Positions 48,112 through 60,920 of a DNA stretch of 64,000 nt are shown here, piece after piece (positions within the stretch are counted from its first letter, which is position 1; each line of letters starts with the position of its first letter). This stretch comes from Acidiphilium sp. C61. GTDB taxonomy: Bacteria; Pseudomonadota; Alphaproteobacteria; Acetobacterales; Acetobacteraceae. The notes under the pieces were generated by a model. The model was not told where the DNA came from. It did not search any database and saw nothing but the letters and a program-made list of their open reading frames with translations. The position numbers were made by a program, and so were the translations under genes. The stretch spans positions 2,826,501 to 2,890,500 of the forward strand of contig NZ_CACTIA010000005.1 in assembly GCF_902712915.1 (NCBI RefSeq). The letters are read 5' to 3'.

Positions 48112-48813
48112 ATGAACGTGCGCGAGATCATGACGGTGGGGCCGCTCACCGTCGAGCCGGAAACCACCCTCGCTGATGCCGGCCGCATCATGCTGGACCA
48201 GAATCTCTCGGCCCTCCCGGTGATCGACCGCGGCGGCCGCCTGCTCGGCATCGTCACCGATGGCGACATGCTCCGCCGCCCCGAGCTTGAAACCGTGCCG
48301 GAAATCGGCTGGTGGCGCGGCTTCCTCGCCCCCGAAACCTCGGCCCGCCAGTTCGCGCGCACCCGCGGCCGCCATGTCGGCGAGATCATGACCACGCCGG
48401 TCCGCTCCGTCGGCCCCGACACGCCGCTCTCCGACGCGATCGACATCATGGAAACCTACCATGTGAAGCAACTGCCGGTGGTCCAGGGCGAGGTCCTGCT
48501 CGGCATGCTCAACCGCCGCAACATCCTCTCCCGCCTGATCACCGCCCTGCTGGTGATCGAGGACACGCCGGTGAGTGACGACGTGGTGGCAACCCGCATC
48601 CGCGCCGCCATCGAGAAAACCAACTGGGCGCCCAAGGCGACCATCGAGGTCAAGGTCGATCACGGTATCGCGACGCTCTCCGGCCCCGTCTTCAGCGATG
48701 CCGAGCGGATGGCGCTGATCGTGCTCGCCGAGGGGATCGGCGGCGTCCGCCGGGTGGCCGACGAAATGGTCTATGTCGATCCCACCAGCGGGGTCGCTTT
48801 CGGTTCCTACTGA
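48112..48813 (+). CDS. CBS-pair protein with C-terminal BON domain
   Basis: A 233-residue cytoplasmic protein: two CBS domains (MNVREIMTVGPLTVEPETTL, about 1-60, and VGEIMTTPVRSVGPDTPLSD, about 88-145) and a BON domain (about 155-225; IEVKVDHGIATLSGPV). CBS pairs bind adenosyl ligands and signal energy state; BON domains bind lipids or membranes. Such proteins are common in low-oxygen and stress regulons. A perfect AGGAGG precedes ATG 48112, and an FNR-like site lies upstream. Confidence 0.85.
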   Translation: MNVREIMTVGPLTVEPETTLADAGRIMLDQNLSALPVIDRGGRLLGIVTDGDMLRRPELETVPEIGWWRGFLAPETSARQFARTRGRHVGEIMTTPVRSVGPDTPLSDAIDIMETYHVKQLPVVQGEVLLGMLNRRNILSRLITALLVIEDTPVSDDVVATRIRAAIEKTNWAPKATIEVKVDHGIATLSGPVFSDAERMALIVLAEGIGGVRRVADEMVYVDPTSGVAFGSY

Positions 48814-48820
48814 AACAGCC

Positions 48821-49993
48821 TTACCTGCGTCCGGGCGGCGATTCGGTCAGCCGGCGCGCCGCCTCGGCGATGTCGGCCTCGTCCGCGCAATAGGAAAACC
48901 GCACGAAATCGCCGCCGCGCGCGGTGTCGAAATCATGCCCCGGCGTCGCCGCAATGTGCAGCTCGTGCAGCATCGCCCGGCAGAATTCGGCGCTGTCCTG
49001 CCCGCTCGCCGCGATGTCGGCATAGATGTAGAAGGCGCCATCCGCCGGCGAGAGCTTCGTCATCCCGGCGCGGGGCAGGGCGTCGAGCAGCAGGGCGCGC
49101 GAGCTTGCATAGGCATCGCGCCGCGCCGAGAGTTCGGCGTGGCAGTCGAACGCCGCCTCGGCCGCGCGCTGGGCGACATGCGGCGCGCAGATGAACATGT
49201 TCTGCGCCAGGCACTCCACCGGCCGCACCAGCTCCTCCGGCAGCACCATCCAGCCGACGCGCCATCCCGTCATCGAGAAATATTTCGAGAACGAGTTGAT
49301 CACGATCGCCGAGGGGCTGAAGGCGGCGGCGGTGGCGGCCGGCGTGCCATAGGTCAGGCCGTGATAGATCTCGTCGCTGATCAGCCGGATGCCGTTCGCA
49401 TGGCAGTGCCGGGTGAGGGCGGCGAGGTCGTCGGGATGCAGCATCGCCCCGGTCGGATTGGCCGGCGAGGCGATCAGCAGCCCGTCCGGCTGCGGATCGA
49501 GCGCTTCGAGCATCGCGACCGTCGGCTGGAACCCGGCCTCCTCGGTCGCCGGCAGCAGCAGCGGCCGCAGCCCGAGTGCTGTCATGATGTTCAGATAGGG
49601 CGGATAGCAGGGCGCGGCGAGGGCGATCGTGTCCCCCGGCTCGAACGCGGCGAGGAAGGCGAGCGGAAACCCGCCCGAGGCCCCGGCGGTCACCGCGATG
49701 CGCGCGGCGGGCAGGTCGAGCCCATACCAGTCGGCGTAATGCGCGGCGATCCGCCGGCGCAGCCCGGCAAGCCCCAGCGCCTCGGTATAGCCGAGCGGAT
49801 CGCGCCCCTCCATCGCGCAGGCAATGGCGCGGCGCACCCCCTCGGGCGCGCCGGCGCCGGGCTGGCCGACCTCCATGCGGATCACCCGGCGATTCGCCGC
49901 TGCCGGACTCGCGGCGAGCGCATTGGCCGCCGAAATCACGTCCATCACCAGAAAGGGCGGAACCCGCCCCGCCGTGCCGGTTTTCAGTGCCAT
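48821..49993 (-). CDS. Class I/II PLP aminotransferase
   Basis: A 390-residue fold-type I aminotransferase of the aspartate-aminotransferase superfamily: MEVGQPGAGAP, SPANPTGAML, ISDEIYHGLTYG and the PLP-binding Lys in NSFSKYFSMTGWRVGW, with the substrate-carboxylate Arg in FVRFSYC. Amino acid specificity cannot be told by eye. GAGG lies five bases before ATG 49993. Convergent with the CBS-BON gene; seven bases after the end of the GGT-like gene, so the two probably form an operon. Confidence 0.87.
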   Translation of the reverse strand: MALKTGTAGRVPPFLVMDVISAANALAASPAAANRRVIRMEVGQPGAGAPEGVRRAIACAMEGRDPLGYTEALGLAGLRRRIAAHYADWYGLDLPAARIAVTAGASGGFPLAFLAAFEPGDTIALAAPCYPPYLNIMTALGLRPLLLPATEEAGFQPTVAMLEALDPQPDGLLIASPANPTGAMLHPDDLAALTRHCHANGIRLISDEIYHGLTYGTPAATAAAFSPSAIVINSFSKYFSMTGWRVGWMVLPEELVRPVECLAQNMFICAPHVAQRAAEAAFDCHAELSARRDAYASSRALLLDALPRAGMTKLSPADGAFYIYADIAASGQDSAEFCRAMLHELHIAATPGHDFDTARGGDFVRFSYCADEADIAEAARRLTESPPGRR

Positions 49994-50000
49994 GGCCGCC

Positions 50001-51374
50001 TCAGCGCGACCCGATGGCGAGCCCGGCGCCGCGCGGATCGGCCACGGCGGCGCAGGATTTCGGCGCTCCCGGCAGCGTGCCCGAACAGGCGATCGCATTC
50101 GCCCGGCCCGGCGCCGGCACCGGATGCGGCATCGCCTGGCCGGCGCGCAGCGATTCGGCCATCGCCGCCCCGGCTGCGAGCGGCGCGCCCGCCTGTCCCG
50201 CTCCCGTCGTCACCGCGCGGAAGGCGCCATCCGTGGTCGCGAGCGCCACGCTCAGCAGCGGCGGGCTGACCCGCTTCGGCGAGGCGGCGAGCAGGATGCC
50301 CGTCCCGGTGGCGATCCGCCCGGTGCCGAACAGGTTGTTCATCGTCGTCGCACAGCCGACCACGCCGCCCTTCGCATCGGCGATCGCATATCCCGCCGAA
50401 GCCGGCAGCGCGCCGAACCCGGTCACATGCCGCGCAGCGGCGGCGGCAGCCAGCGCGTCGCGCCCCGCCCCGGCGAGATCGTCCGGCGCGCTCGCCAGCG
50501 CCTCTATCGCCGCGCGCGTGCCCATCCCGGCAGCGGTCGGCGGCAAAGCGATGTCCGCGCCCAGCGCATGAACGATATCCGGCGTGGCATAGCGCGCGGC
50601 ATCGGCGCGCAGGTCGGTCGCGGTCAGCCCCGCGCCCGCCTCGGCCGCCCCGGCGAGCAGGCTGTCCGCCAGGTGCCCCTGGTAGAAGCTCAGCACCCCG
50701 CCGCTCTGCAACCGCGCGAGCGTGGCGGCGAGGTCCGGCTGGCGCAGCGTCTCGCCGGCCTGCAACAGCTGGCCGGCGGGGCTGGCGAACACGTTGCGCG
50801 CGGCCGGATCGGCCAGCAGCGCATCGCCCACCACGCCAAGATCAGCCGCCAGCGCGCGCGAAACCGGAACGCCGCCGCCGGCCATCGTGGCGGCGGGCGC
50901 CATGTCGGTGGCGAGCGGCAGGGCGCCGTAGCGCGCCTGCATGGCGAGCAGCCCGCGCGCCATCTGCGGCACCGCCGCCGGGCGCGCCGCCCCTGCCTGG
51001 CTGCCGCGCGGCGTGCCGGGCGGAAACAGCAATGCGACGGGGCGGCCGGTGCCGCCCTCGTCATGCGGCATGTCGATGAGACAAACAGCGCCGCCGCCGA
51101 GCCCGGCGCGCGAGGGCAGGGTGACGCCGAGGGCGAAGCCCGCCGCCACCGCGGCATCCACCGCATTGCCGCCCTTCTGCAGGATCTCGTGCGCCGCGAC
51201 GCTCGCCTCCGGCACCGGCGTGACGACGAACCCCGCCACCGGCGCCTGCGGCTTCGGCTCGCCCAGCCGGGCGTTGCCGCCGCCGCCGACAAGTTCGTTC
51301 GACAGGCCGCAGCCGGCGAGCAGGAGTGCGGCGGCGAGCGGGGCGGTGCGGCGCAAGATCGACAAATTCGCCAT
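50001..51374 (-). CDS. Gamma-glutamyltransferase-like lipoprotein, noncanonical
   Basis: A 457-residue lipoprotein (lipobox LLAGC, Cys22) with the GGT fold: VAAHEILQKGGNAVDAAVAAGFAL at the start and MNNLFGTGRIATGTGILLAASP near the C-terminus. Canonical GGTs (about 550-580 residues) are Ntn-hydrolases cut before a Thr in the TTH motif; here the aligned stretch reads PASAGYAIAD, so Thr is replaced by Ser or lost. It may be a divergent or inactive relative. ATG 51374 is poorly placed relative to GAGG; other starts would lose the signal peptide. Confidence 0.72.
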   Translation of the reverse strand: MANLSILRRTAPLAAALLLAGCGLSNELVGGGGNARLGEPKPQAPVAGFVVTPVPEASVAAHEILQKGGNAVDAAVAAGFALGVTLPSRAGLGGGAVCLIDMPHDEGGTGRPVALLFPPGTPRGSQAGAARPAAVPQMARGLLAMQARYGALPLATDMAPAATMAGGGVPVSRALAADLGVVGDALLADPAARNVFASPAGQLLQAGETLRQPDLAATLARLQSGGVLSFYQGHLADSLLAGAAEAGAGLTATDLRADAARYATPDIVHALGADIALPPTAAGMGTRAAIEALASAPDDLAGAGRDALAAAAAARHVTGFGALPASAGYAIADAKGGVVGCATTMNNLFGTGRIATGTGILLAASPKRVSPPLLSVALATTDGAFRAVTTGAGQAGAPLAAGAAMAESLRAGQAMPHPVPAPGRANAIACSGTLPGAPKSCAAVADPRGAGLAIGSR

Positions 51375-51557
51375 CCTCGTGACTGTGGAATACGGCAGGA
51401 GCGAAACCGGGATAACCGCCTTCGCCCGGCCGGGCAACATTCGAGCCATCCAGCCCCGCGCCCGGCGCGGGTTGCGCCGCCGCCCCCGCACCCCAATTCG
51501 ACGGCAATGCGGGACGGCGCGCCGCCCGCGAGGATGATGCAGCAGGAGACCGCAACA

Positions 51558-51707
51558 ATGCTGACGACGATCGACGCGTGGCTGAACCGCACTTTGCGCA
51601 ACCATGACAAGTTGCGCAAGCTGGCCTGGTTTTCGCTCATTTATGTCTCGAGCGTAATCGCTTTTGGAATTTTCGCCTTCGCCCTGCAGGCGCTCGTCCC
51701 CGCCTGA
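51558..51707 (+). CDS. Small single-span membrane protein, unknown
   Basis: A 49-residue frame with AGGAG nine bases before ATG 51558. A charged N-terminal half (AWLNRTLRNHDKLRKLAW) is followed by one membrane helix (FSLIYVSSVIAFGIFAFAL). I do not recognise it. Base composition in the helix part is lower in G+C than neighbours. It lies between the divergent GGT-like gene and zapE, which has its own candidate promoter. Confidence 0.6.
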   Translation: MLTTIDAWLNRTLRNHDKLRKLAWFSLIYVSSVIAFGIFAFALQALVPA

Positions 51708-51721
51708 CCGCCGGCCCGATG

Positions 51722-51750
51722 TTGCGCTGCCGCATGGAGTGCGCTACCCG
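51722..51750 (+). promoter_or_regulatory. Candidate promoter of zapE
   Basis: TTGCGC (51722-51727), 17-base spacer, TACCCG (51745-51750). Transcription would start at or just before the zapE ATG, implying a leaderless or nearly leaderless message; no ribosome binding site is visible. Confidence 0.35.
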
Positions 51751-51758
51751 CCCTGCTC

Positions 51759-52913
51759 ATGCTCATGAAGGCTCCAGAGCGGACCGATGATGGATTGATG
51801 TCGGCCTACCGGGCGCTGATCGAGGCCGGCACGATCCTGCCGGACCCGGTGCAGCGCCGTGCCGCCGAGCGTCTGCACGAACTCTGGTCCCGCCTGCGCG
51901 CCTACGATCCCACCCCCAAGGCCCCGCCCAATGGCTGGCTCGGCCGCCTGCTCAACAAGAAGCGGGTGGACGAGGTGCCGGAGGATTACCCCTCGGGCCT
52001 TTATCTCGTGGGCGAGGTCGGCCGCGGCAAGTCCATGCTGATGGACCTGTTTTTCAGCGCCGCCGAGGTGCCGCGCAAGCGCCGGGTGCATTTCCACGAA
52101 TTCATGCAGCAGGCCCATGCGAGGCTGCACCGGCTGCGCGCCGAGCGGCCCGACGAGGATGCGGTGCTCTCGCTCGCCGACGCCATCGCCGCCGAATCCG
52201 TGCTGCTCTGCTTCGACGAGTTCCAGGTCCACGATATCGGCGATGCGATGATCCTCGCCCGCCTGTTCGAGGCGCTGTTCGCCCGCGCCGTGGTCGTCGT
52301 CGCCACCTCGAACACGCTGCCGGACGATCTCTACCGCAACAAGCCGGGCTATGAGAGTTTCCGCCCCTTCATCGGCCTGCTCAAGCGCCATCTCGACGTG
52401 ATGGTGCTCGATGGCGGGCGCGACTACCGGCGCGAGCGCGTGCGCGGCGCGCGCAACTGGTACGTCCCCGCCGATGGCCGGGCCGAGCGCGCTCTCGATG
52501 ATGTGTTCGCCGAACTGACCGGCGGCGTCGCCCCGTGTGCCGAAACCCTCACCGTCTTCGGCCGCAAGCTCGCCGTGCCGCTCGCCGCCAGCGGCGTCGC
52601 CCGGTTCGACTTCGCCGCCCTCTGCGCCCAGGCGCTCGGCTCGGGTGATTATCTCGCCCTCGCCACCCATTACGACACCGTGCTGATCGACGGGATTCCC
52701 CGTCTTTCGCCGGACAATTTCGACGAAGCGCGGCGCTTCATCACCCTGATCGACGCGCTCTACGAGCACCGGGTGAAGCTCTACGCCTCGGCCGCGGCGG
52801 AACCCGCAGCACTCTACACCTCGGGCGAGGGGGTCGCGATCTTCGAGCGCACCGTCTCCCGCCTCGAGGAAATGCGCAGCGAGGCCTATTTCGCCCTCGC
52901 GCATCTCACCTGA
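51759..52913 (+). CDS. zapE: Cell division protein ZapE / AFG1-like ATPase
   Basis: A 384-residue P-loop ATPase: Walker A GEVGRGKSMLMD, then RRVHFHEFMQQAHARL, Walker B LLCFDEFQVHDIGDAMIL and ATSNTLPDDLY. This matches the AFG1/ZapE family, which acts at the Z-ring in bacteria and in respiratory-complex quality control in mitochondria. ATG 51759 or 51765. In many alphaproteobacteria this gene is followed by mdh and sucCD; here mdh is absent. Confidence 0.92.
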   Translation: MLMKAPERTDDGLMSAYRALIEAGTILPDPVQRRAAERLHELWSRLRAYDPTPKAPPNGWLGRLLNKKRVDEVPEDYPSGLYLVGEVGRGKSMLMDLFFSAAEVPRKRRVHFHEFMQQAHARLHRLRAERPDEDAVLSLADAIAAESVLLCFDEFQVHDIGDAMILARLFEALFARAVVVVATSNTLPDDLYRNKPGYESFRPFIGLLKRHLDVMVLDGGRDYRRERVRGARNWYVPADGRAERALDDVFAELTGGVAPCAETLTVFGRKLAVPLAASGVARFDFAALCAQALGSGDYLALATHYDTVLIDGIPRLSPDNFDEARRFITLIDALYEHRVKLYASAAAEPAALYTSGEGVAIFERTVSRLEEMRSEAYFALAHLT

Positions 52914-52920
52914 GATGCTG

Positions 52921-52949
52921 TTGCGCCGTCCCGGCCATTGGTCTAGGCC
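52921..52949 (+). promoter_or_regulatory. Candidate promoter of the suc operon
   Basis: TTGCGC (52921-52926), 17-base spacer, TAGGCC (52944-52949), about 80 bases before sucC. Confidence 0.4.
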
Positions 52950-53034
52950 GCACGACGGCGGTTCCGCCCAGGACGGACGGCGCGCAGGCAATCGGTTTCG
53001 ACTGACAGGCGAATGATCACCGTAAGGGGGCCCA

Positions 53035-54231
53035 ATGAACATACATGAATACCAGGCCAAGGAATTGCTGAAATCCTATGGCGTCGCGGTGCTGGACGGG
53101 CATGTCGCCTGGACCGGCGAGGAGGCCGCCGAGGCGGCGCGCAAGCTTCCCGGCCCGATCTATGTCGTGAAGTCGCAGATCCATGCCGGCGGCCGCGGCG
53201 CCGGCCATTTCAAGGACGATCCCGAGGGCAAGGGCGGTGTCCGCCTCGCGAAATCGCCCGAGGACGTCGCCGCCGCCGCCGAGGCGATGCTCGGCAACAC
53301 GCTGGTGACCAAGCAGACCGGCGCCGCCGGCCGCGTCGTCCGCCGCGTCTATGTCGAGGCCGGCTGCGACATCAAACGCGAACTCTACCTCTCGCTGCTG
53401 GTCGACCGCGCGAAATCCGAGATCGTCATCATGGCCTCGACCGAGGGCGGCATGGAGATCGAGGAAGTCGCCGAGAAGCACCCTGAGAAAATTCTCCGCG
53501 TCGCGGTCGATCCGGCGAGCGGCATCTCCGGCTTCCACGCCCGCCGCCTCGGCTTCGGTCTCGGGCTCGACGCCACCCAGATGAAGGCCTTCGCGAAATT
53601 CGTGAACGCGATGTACAAGGCCTTCGTGGCACTCGACTGCGCGATCGTCGAGATCAACCCGCTGGTCGTCACCGGCGCCGGCGAGGTTGTCGCCCTCGAC
53701 GCCAAGGTCAGCTTCGACGACAACGCGCTCTACCGTCACCCCGACCTCGAAAAGCTGCGCGACGAGGCCGAGGAAGACCCGAAGGAACTCGAAGCCGCCA
53801 AGCACAGCCTGAACTACGTGGCGCTGGATGGCTCGATCGGCTGCATGGTCAACGGCGCCGGCCTCGCGATGGCGACGATGGACATCATCAAGCTCTACGG
53901 CGCCGAGCCCGCGAACTTCCTCGATGTCGGCGGCGGGGCGACCAAGGAGCGCGTCACCGCGGCCTTCAAGATCATCCTGTCGGACCCGAATGTCGAAGGC
54001 ATCCTGGTCAACATCTTCGGCGGCATCATGCGCTGCGACGTGATCGCCGAGGGCGTGGTCGCCGCGGCGCGCGAGGTCTCGCTCTCGGTGCCGCTGGTCG
54101 TCCGCCTCGAGGGCACCAACGTGCAGCTCGGCAAGGACATCCTCTCCAAATCCGGCCTGCCGATCATCGCGGCCGACAATCTCGCTGACGCGGCGCAGAA
54201 GATCGTCGCCGCCGTGAAGGAGGCCGCATAA
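53035..54231 (+). CDS. sucC: Succinyl-CoA synthetase beta subunit
   Basis: A 398-residue ATP-grasp subunit: starts [17 protein letters not shown], has [22 protein letters not shown] and GGGATKERV plus [11 protein letters not shown] in the CoA-ligase part. With SucD it converts succinyl-CoA to succinate with substrate-level phosphorylation. GGGG lies a few bases before ATG 53035. Shares one base with sucD (TAATG). Confidence 0.96.
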   Translation: MNIHEYQAKELLKSYGVAVLDGHVAWTGEEAAEAARKLPGPIYVVKSQIHAGGRGAGHFKDDPEGKGGVRLAKSPEDVAAAAEAMLGNTLVTKQTGAAGRVVRRVYVEAGCDIKRELYLSLLVDRAKSEIVIMASTEGGMEIEEVAEKHPEKILRVAVDPASGISGFHARRLGFGLGLDATQMKAFAKFVNAMYKAFVALDCAIVEINPLVVTGAGEVVALDAKVSFDDNALYRHPDLEKLRDEAEEDPKELEAAKHSLNYVALDGSIGCMVNGAGLAMATMDIIKLYGAEPANFLDVGGGATKERVTAAFKIILSDPNVEGILVNIFGGIMRCDVIAEGVVAAAREVSLSVPLVVRLEGTNVQLGKDILSKSGLPIIAADNLADAAQKIVAAVKEAA

Positions 54232-55106
54232 TGGCTATTCTCGTCAACGCCGAAACCAAGGTCATCACCCAGGGCTTCACCGGCGCGCAGGGCACCTTCC
54301 ACTCCGAACAGGCGATCGCCTACGGCACCAAGGTCATGGGCGGCGTCACCCCGGGCAAGGGCGGCACCCGCCATCTCGACCTGCCGGTGTTCGACACCGT
54401 GGCCGAGGCCCGCGAGGCGACCGGCGCCGATGCGAGCGCGATCTACGTCCCGCCGCCCTTCGCGGCTGACGCCATCCTCGAGGCGATCGACGCCGAGATC
54501 CCGCTGATCGTCTGCATCACCGAGGGCATTCCGGTGCTCGACATGGTGAAGGTCCACCGCGCGCTCGCCGGCTCGAAATCGATCCTGGTCGGGCCGAACT
54601 GCCCGGGCGTCATCACGCCGGATGCCTGCAAGATCGGCATCATGCCGGGGCACATCCACCGCCGCGGCAAGGTCGGCATCGTGTCGCGCTCCGGCACGCT
54701 GACCTATGAGGCGGTGGCGCAGACCACGGCGGCCGGGCTCGGCCAGTCGAGCTGCGTCGGCATCGGCGGCGACCCGGTGAAAGGGCTCGATTTCGTTGAC
54801 GTTCTGGAAATGTTTCTGGCCGATGATGAGACCGAGGCATTGATCATGATCGGCGAAATCGGCGGGCAGAGCGAGATCGAGGCGGCAGAGTTCCTGGCCC
54901 GCAACAAGGTGAAGAAGCCCACCGTGGGCTTCATCGCCGGCGTCACCGCGCCGCCGGGCCGCCGCATGGGGCATGCCGGCGCCGTGATCTCCGGCGGGCG
55001 CGACACCGCGCAGGCCAAGATCGAGGCGATGAAGCACGCCGGCATCCATGTGGCCGACAGCCCGGCTTCGCTGGGCAGCACCATGGTCAAGGCGCTTCGC
55101 GCCTGA
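54231..55106 (+). CDS. sucD: Succinyl-CoA synthetase alpha subunit
   Basis: A 291-residue CoA-binding subunit: [35 protein letters not shown] and the phosphohistidine loop [21 protein letters not shown] (His in GHAGA). GGAGG lies before the TAATG junction with sucC. Confidence 0.96.
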   Translation: MAILVNAETKVITQGFTGAQGTFHSEQAIAYGTKVMGGVTPGKGGTRHLDLPVFDTVAEAREATGADASAIYVPPPFAADAILEAIDAEIPLIVCITEGIPVLDMVKVHRALAGSKSILVGPNCPGVITPDACKIGIMPGHIHRRGKVGIVSRSGTLTYEAVAQTTAAGLGQSSCVGIGGDPVKGLDFVDVLEMFLADDETEALIMIGEIGGQSEIEAAEFLARNKVKKPTVGFIAGVTAPPGRRMGHAGAVISGGRDTAQAKIEAMKHAGIHVADSPASLGSTMVKALRA

Positions 55107-55150
55107 GCCGGGAGACATCAGGCTTGTCGTTCCGTCTCCGATCGCCAAGG

Positions 55151-55186
55151 GTGCATGCAGGTGTGCATGCAGGGGTTCATGCAAGG
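55151..55186. repeat. Three 12-bp direct repeats between sucD and sucA
   Basis: Units gtgcatgcaggt (55151-55162), gtgcatgcaggg (55163-55174) and gttcatgcaagg (55175-55186), each containing the palindromic core CATG/GCATGC. One helical turn or slightly more per unit would place repeated binding sites on the same face of DNA. Alternatively the repeat encodes Val-His-Ala-Gly steps in a 44-codon frame (TTG 55124 to TGA 55258), which I do not call as a gene. Confidence 0.7.
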
Positions 55187-55262
55187 AAAGCATCCCTGAG
55201 GCGATCCCTGACGGTGCAACGGCCTGACCGATTGGACTATGTGACGACCACGATTTGAAAGA

Positions 55263-55285
55263 CGCGCCGGCTCCATGCCGGCGCG
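55263..55285 (+). promoter_or_regulatory. Strong hairpin in the sucA leader
   Basis: Perfect 9-bp stem CGCGCCGGC / GCCGGCGCG with loop TCCAT, ending 37 bases before sucA. No T-run. It could be an mRNA processing or stability element that adjusts sucAB-lpd relative to sucCD. Confidence 0.5.
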
Positions 55286-55322
55286 AACTCCATGAGCCAG
55301 ATACGGCCGAGGGACATCTGAG

Positions 55323-58172
<2,850 letters not shown>

Positions 58173-58206
58173 GGCGCGGGCAGGAACAGGAAGTAAGGCA
58201 GGAAGC

Positions 58207-59430
58207 ATGAGCACCGAAATCAAGGTTCCCACCCTCGGCGAGAGCGTGACCACCGCGACCGTCGCGCGCTGGATCAGGAAAGTGGGCGAGACCGTCGCCC
58301 AGGATGAGCCGATCGTCGAGCTGGAGACCGACAAGGTCACCGTCGAGGTCAACGCCCCGCAGGCCGGCACGATCGAGGCGATCGCCGCCGATGAGGGGGC
58401 CGAGGTCGAGGTCGGCGCCCTGCTGGGCACGATCGGTGCCGGCACCGGCGCCGCTGCCGCGCCGGAAGCCCGCCCGGCCGCCAACCCGCAGCCCGGCGTC
58501 AACCCGCCGCCGCCGCCCTCCGGCCCGGTCGCCCGCACCGGCCACGCGCCGATGCCGGCCGCGCAGAAAATGATGACCGAGCAGAAGATCGACGCCGCCC
58601 AGGTTGACGGCACCGGCAAGGACGGCCGCATCACCAAGGGCGACGTGCTGGCCTTCATCGAGACGCCGGCCGCAGCCACAGCGCCGGCAGCTCCCAGGGC
58701 AGCCCCCAGGGCGCCGCGCACCGCCGATGCGCGCGAGGAGCGGGTGAAGATGACCCGCCTGCGCAAGACCATCGCCGCAAGGCTGAAGGAAGCGCAGAAC
58801 ACCGCCGCCATGCTCACCACCTTCAACGAGGTGGACATGGGCCCGGTCATGGCGCTCCGCGCCGAATACAAGGACGTGTTCGAGAAGAAGCACAAGGGCA
58901 TCCGCCTCGGCTTCATGAGCTTCTTCGTCCGCGCCTGCATCGCCGCCCTGCGCGAGTTCCCGGCGGTCAACGCCGAGATCGACGGCGACGAGATCGTCTA
59001 CAAGAACTTCGTCAACATGGGCATCGCCGTCTCCAGCCCCTCGGGCCTGGTCGTGCCGGTGCTGCGCGATGCCGACCAGCTGAACTTCCCGCAGATCGAG
59101 GGCGCGATCGCCGATTTCGGCAAGCGCGCCCGCGACGGCGCGCTGAAGCTCGACGAGCTGTCGGGCGGCTCCTTCTCGATCACCAATGGCGGCGTGTTCG
59201 GCTCGCTGATGTCCACGCCGATCATCAACCCGCCGCAATCCGCCATTCTCGGCATGCACAAGATCCAGGACCGCCCGATGGCAGTCGGCGGCAAGGTCGA
59301 GATCCGGCCGATGATGTATCTCGCCCTGTCCTACGACCACCGCATCATCGATGGCCGCGAGGCGGTCTCCTTCCTCGTCCGGGTGAAGGAAAGCATCGAG
59401 GATCCCCGCCGCCTGCTGCTGGACATCTGA
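58207..59430 (+). CDS. sucB: 2-oxoglutarate dehydrogenase E2 (dihydrolipoyl succinyltransferase)
   Basis: A 407-residue core subunit: lipoyl domain at 1-77 with the lipoylated Lys in [11 protein letters not shown], a Pro/Ala linker, an E3-binding domain ([23 protein letters not shown], about 120-150), a second linker and the catalytic domain with [13 protein letters not shown] carrying the active-site His and Asp. ATG 58207 follows AGGAA. One lipoyl domain, as usual for SucB. Confidence 0.96.
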   Translation: MSTEIKVPTLGESVTTATVARWIRKVGETVAQDEPIVELETDKVTVEVNAPQAGTIEAIAADEGAEVEVGALLGTIGAGTGAAAAPEARPAANPQPGVNPPPPPSGPVARTGHAPMPAAQKMMTEQKIDAAQVDGTGKDGRITKGDVLAFIETPAAATAPAAPRAAPRAPRTADAREERVKMTRLRKTIAARLKEAQNTAAMLTTFNEVDMGPVMALRAEYKDVFEKKHKGIRLGFMSFFVRACIAALREFPAVNAEIDGDEIVYKNFVNMGIAVSSPSGLVVPVLRDADQLNFPQIEGAIADFGKRARDGALKLDELSGGSFSITNGGVFGSLMSTPIINPPQSAILGMHKIQDRPMAVGGKVEIRPMMYLALSYDHRIIDGREAVSFLVRVKESIEDPRRLLLDI

Positions 59431-59440
59431 GGAGCGCATC

Positions 59441-60832
59441 ATGGCCGATCAGTTCGACGTCATCGTCATCGGGGCCGGTCCGGGCGGCTATGTCTGCGCC
59501 ATCCGCGCGGCCCAGCTCGGCATGAAGGTCGCGTGCGTGGAAAAGCGCGCGACCCTCGGCGGCACCTGCCTCAATGTGGGCTGCATCCCCTCCAAGGCGC
59601 TGCTGCAATCCTCCGAGAACTACCACGAGCTCCTGCACGGCTTCGCCCGCCACGGCGTCTCCGCCGAGAACGTCTCCTTCGATCTGGCCAGGATGATGGG
59701 CCACAAGGACGAGGTCGTCGGCGCCAACACCAAGGGCGTCGAGTTCCTCTTCAAGAAGAACAAGGTGACCTGGCTCAAGGGCGCCGCGTCGTTCAAATCC
59801 GCCAGCACGATCGTGGTTGACGGCAAGGAATACGGCGCGAAACACATCGTCATCGCCACCGGCAGCGAGAGCGTGCCGCTCCCCGGCGTCGAGATCGACG
59901 AAACGCAGATCGTCACCTCCACCGGCGCCATCGCGCTGGCGAGCGTGCCGAAGCATCTCGTGGTGATCGGCGGCGGCTATATCGGCCTCGAACTCGGCAG
60001 CGTCTGGCGTCGCCTTGGCGCCGAGGTCACCGTGGTCGAGTTCCTCGACCGGCTGGTGCCGACGATGGATGGCGAGGTCGCCACCGCCTTCCAGAAAACC
60101 CTCGGCAAGCTCGGCATGAAGTTCAAGCTCGGCACCAAGGTCACCGGCGCCGCCAAGACCGCCAAGGGCGTCACCCTCACGCTCGAACCCGCCAAGGGCG
60201 GTGCCGCCGAAACGCTGGAGGCCGATGTCGTCCTCGTCGCGATCGGCCGCCGCGCCCATACCGAGGCGCTCGGGCTCGACGCTGTGGGTGTCGCGACCGA
60301 CGAGCGCGGCCGGGTCAAGACGAATGGCCACTACGCCACCAACGTCCCCGGCATCTACGCGATCGGCGACGTCATCGCCGGCCCGATGCTCGCCCACAAG
60401 GCCGAGGAAGAGGGCGTCGCCCTCGCCGAGCTGCTGGCCGGTCAGGCGGGCCATGTCAACTACGGCGCCATCCCCGGCGTGGTCTACACCTGGCCGGAAG
60501 TCGCCTCCGTCGGCAAGACCGAGGAAGAGCTGAAAGCCGAAGGTGTGGCCTACAAGGTCGGCAAATTCCCCTTCATGGCGAATGGCCGCGCCCGCGCCAT
60601 GGGCGAGACCGACGGGTTCGTGAAGCTCCTCTCCGACAAAACGACCGACAAGCTGCTCGGCGCCCATATCATCGGCCCGGATGCCGGCACGATCATCGCC
60701 GAGCTGGTGCTGGCGATCGAGTTCGGCGCCTCCGCCGAGGATGTCGCCCGCACCAGCCACGCCCATCCCTCGCTCAACGAGGCGGTGAAGGAGGCGGCCC
60801 TGGCGGTCGACGGCCACGCCCTGCACATCTGA
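59441..60832 (+). CDS. lpdA: Dihydrolipoyl dehydrogenase (E3)
   Basis: A 463-residue flavoprotein disulphide reductase: FAD motif [15 protein letters not shown], redox disulphide [19 protein letters not shown] motif [30 protein letters not shown] and the C-terminal His-Glu pair in [14 protein letters not shown]. Last gene of the suc operon, ten bases after sucB. Ended by a strong terminator. Confidence 0.97.
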   Translation: MADQFDVIVIGAGPGGYVCAIRAAQLGMKVACVEKRATLGGTCLNVGCIPSKALLQSSENYHELLHGFARHGVSAENVSFDLARMMGHKDEVVGANTKGVEFLFKKNKVTWLKGAASFKSASTIVVDGKEYGAKHIVIATGSESVPLPGVEIDETQIVTSTGAIALASVPKHLVVIGGGYIGLELGSVWRRLGAEVTVVEFLDRLVPTMDGEVATAFQKTLGKLGMKFKLGTKVTGAAKTAKGVTLTLEPAKGGAAETLEADVVLVAIGRRAHTEALGLDAVGVATDERGRVKTNGHYATNVPGIYAIGDVIAGPMLAHKAEEEGVALAELLAGQAGHVNYGAIPGVVYTWPEVASVGKTEEELKAEGVAYKVGKFPFMANGRARAMGETDGFVKLLSDKTTDKLLGAHIIGPDAGTIIAELVLAIEFGASAEDVARTSHAHPSLNEAVKEAALAVDGHALHI

Positions 60833-60859
60833 CGTTTCGTCAGACTGGCTAAATGCGCC

Positions 60860-60900
60860 ATGCCCCGATCTCCGGCAAGGAGATCGGGGCATTTCGATTT
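60860..60900 (+). terminator. Terminator of the suc-lpd operon
   Basis: Fourteen-bp stem ATGCCCCGATCTCC / GGAGATCGGGGCAT (60860-60873, 60879-60892) with a five-base loop, followed by TTCGATTT. It lies 28 bases after lpdA. Confidence 0.8.
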
Positions 60901-60920
60901 CCAGTCAGCGCATCTTGTCG

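Noticed and set aside
55124..55258. 44-codon ORF through the iterons upstream of sucA
   Set aside because: TTG start, modest ribosome binding site and repeat-derived sequence only. The repeat itself is the safer call.
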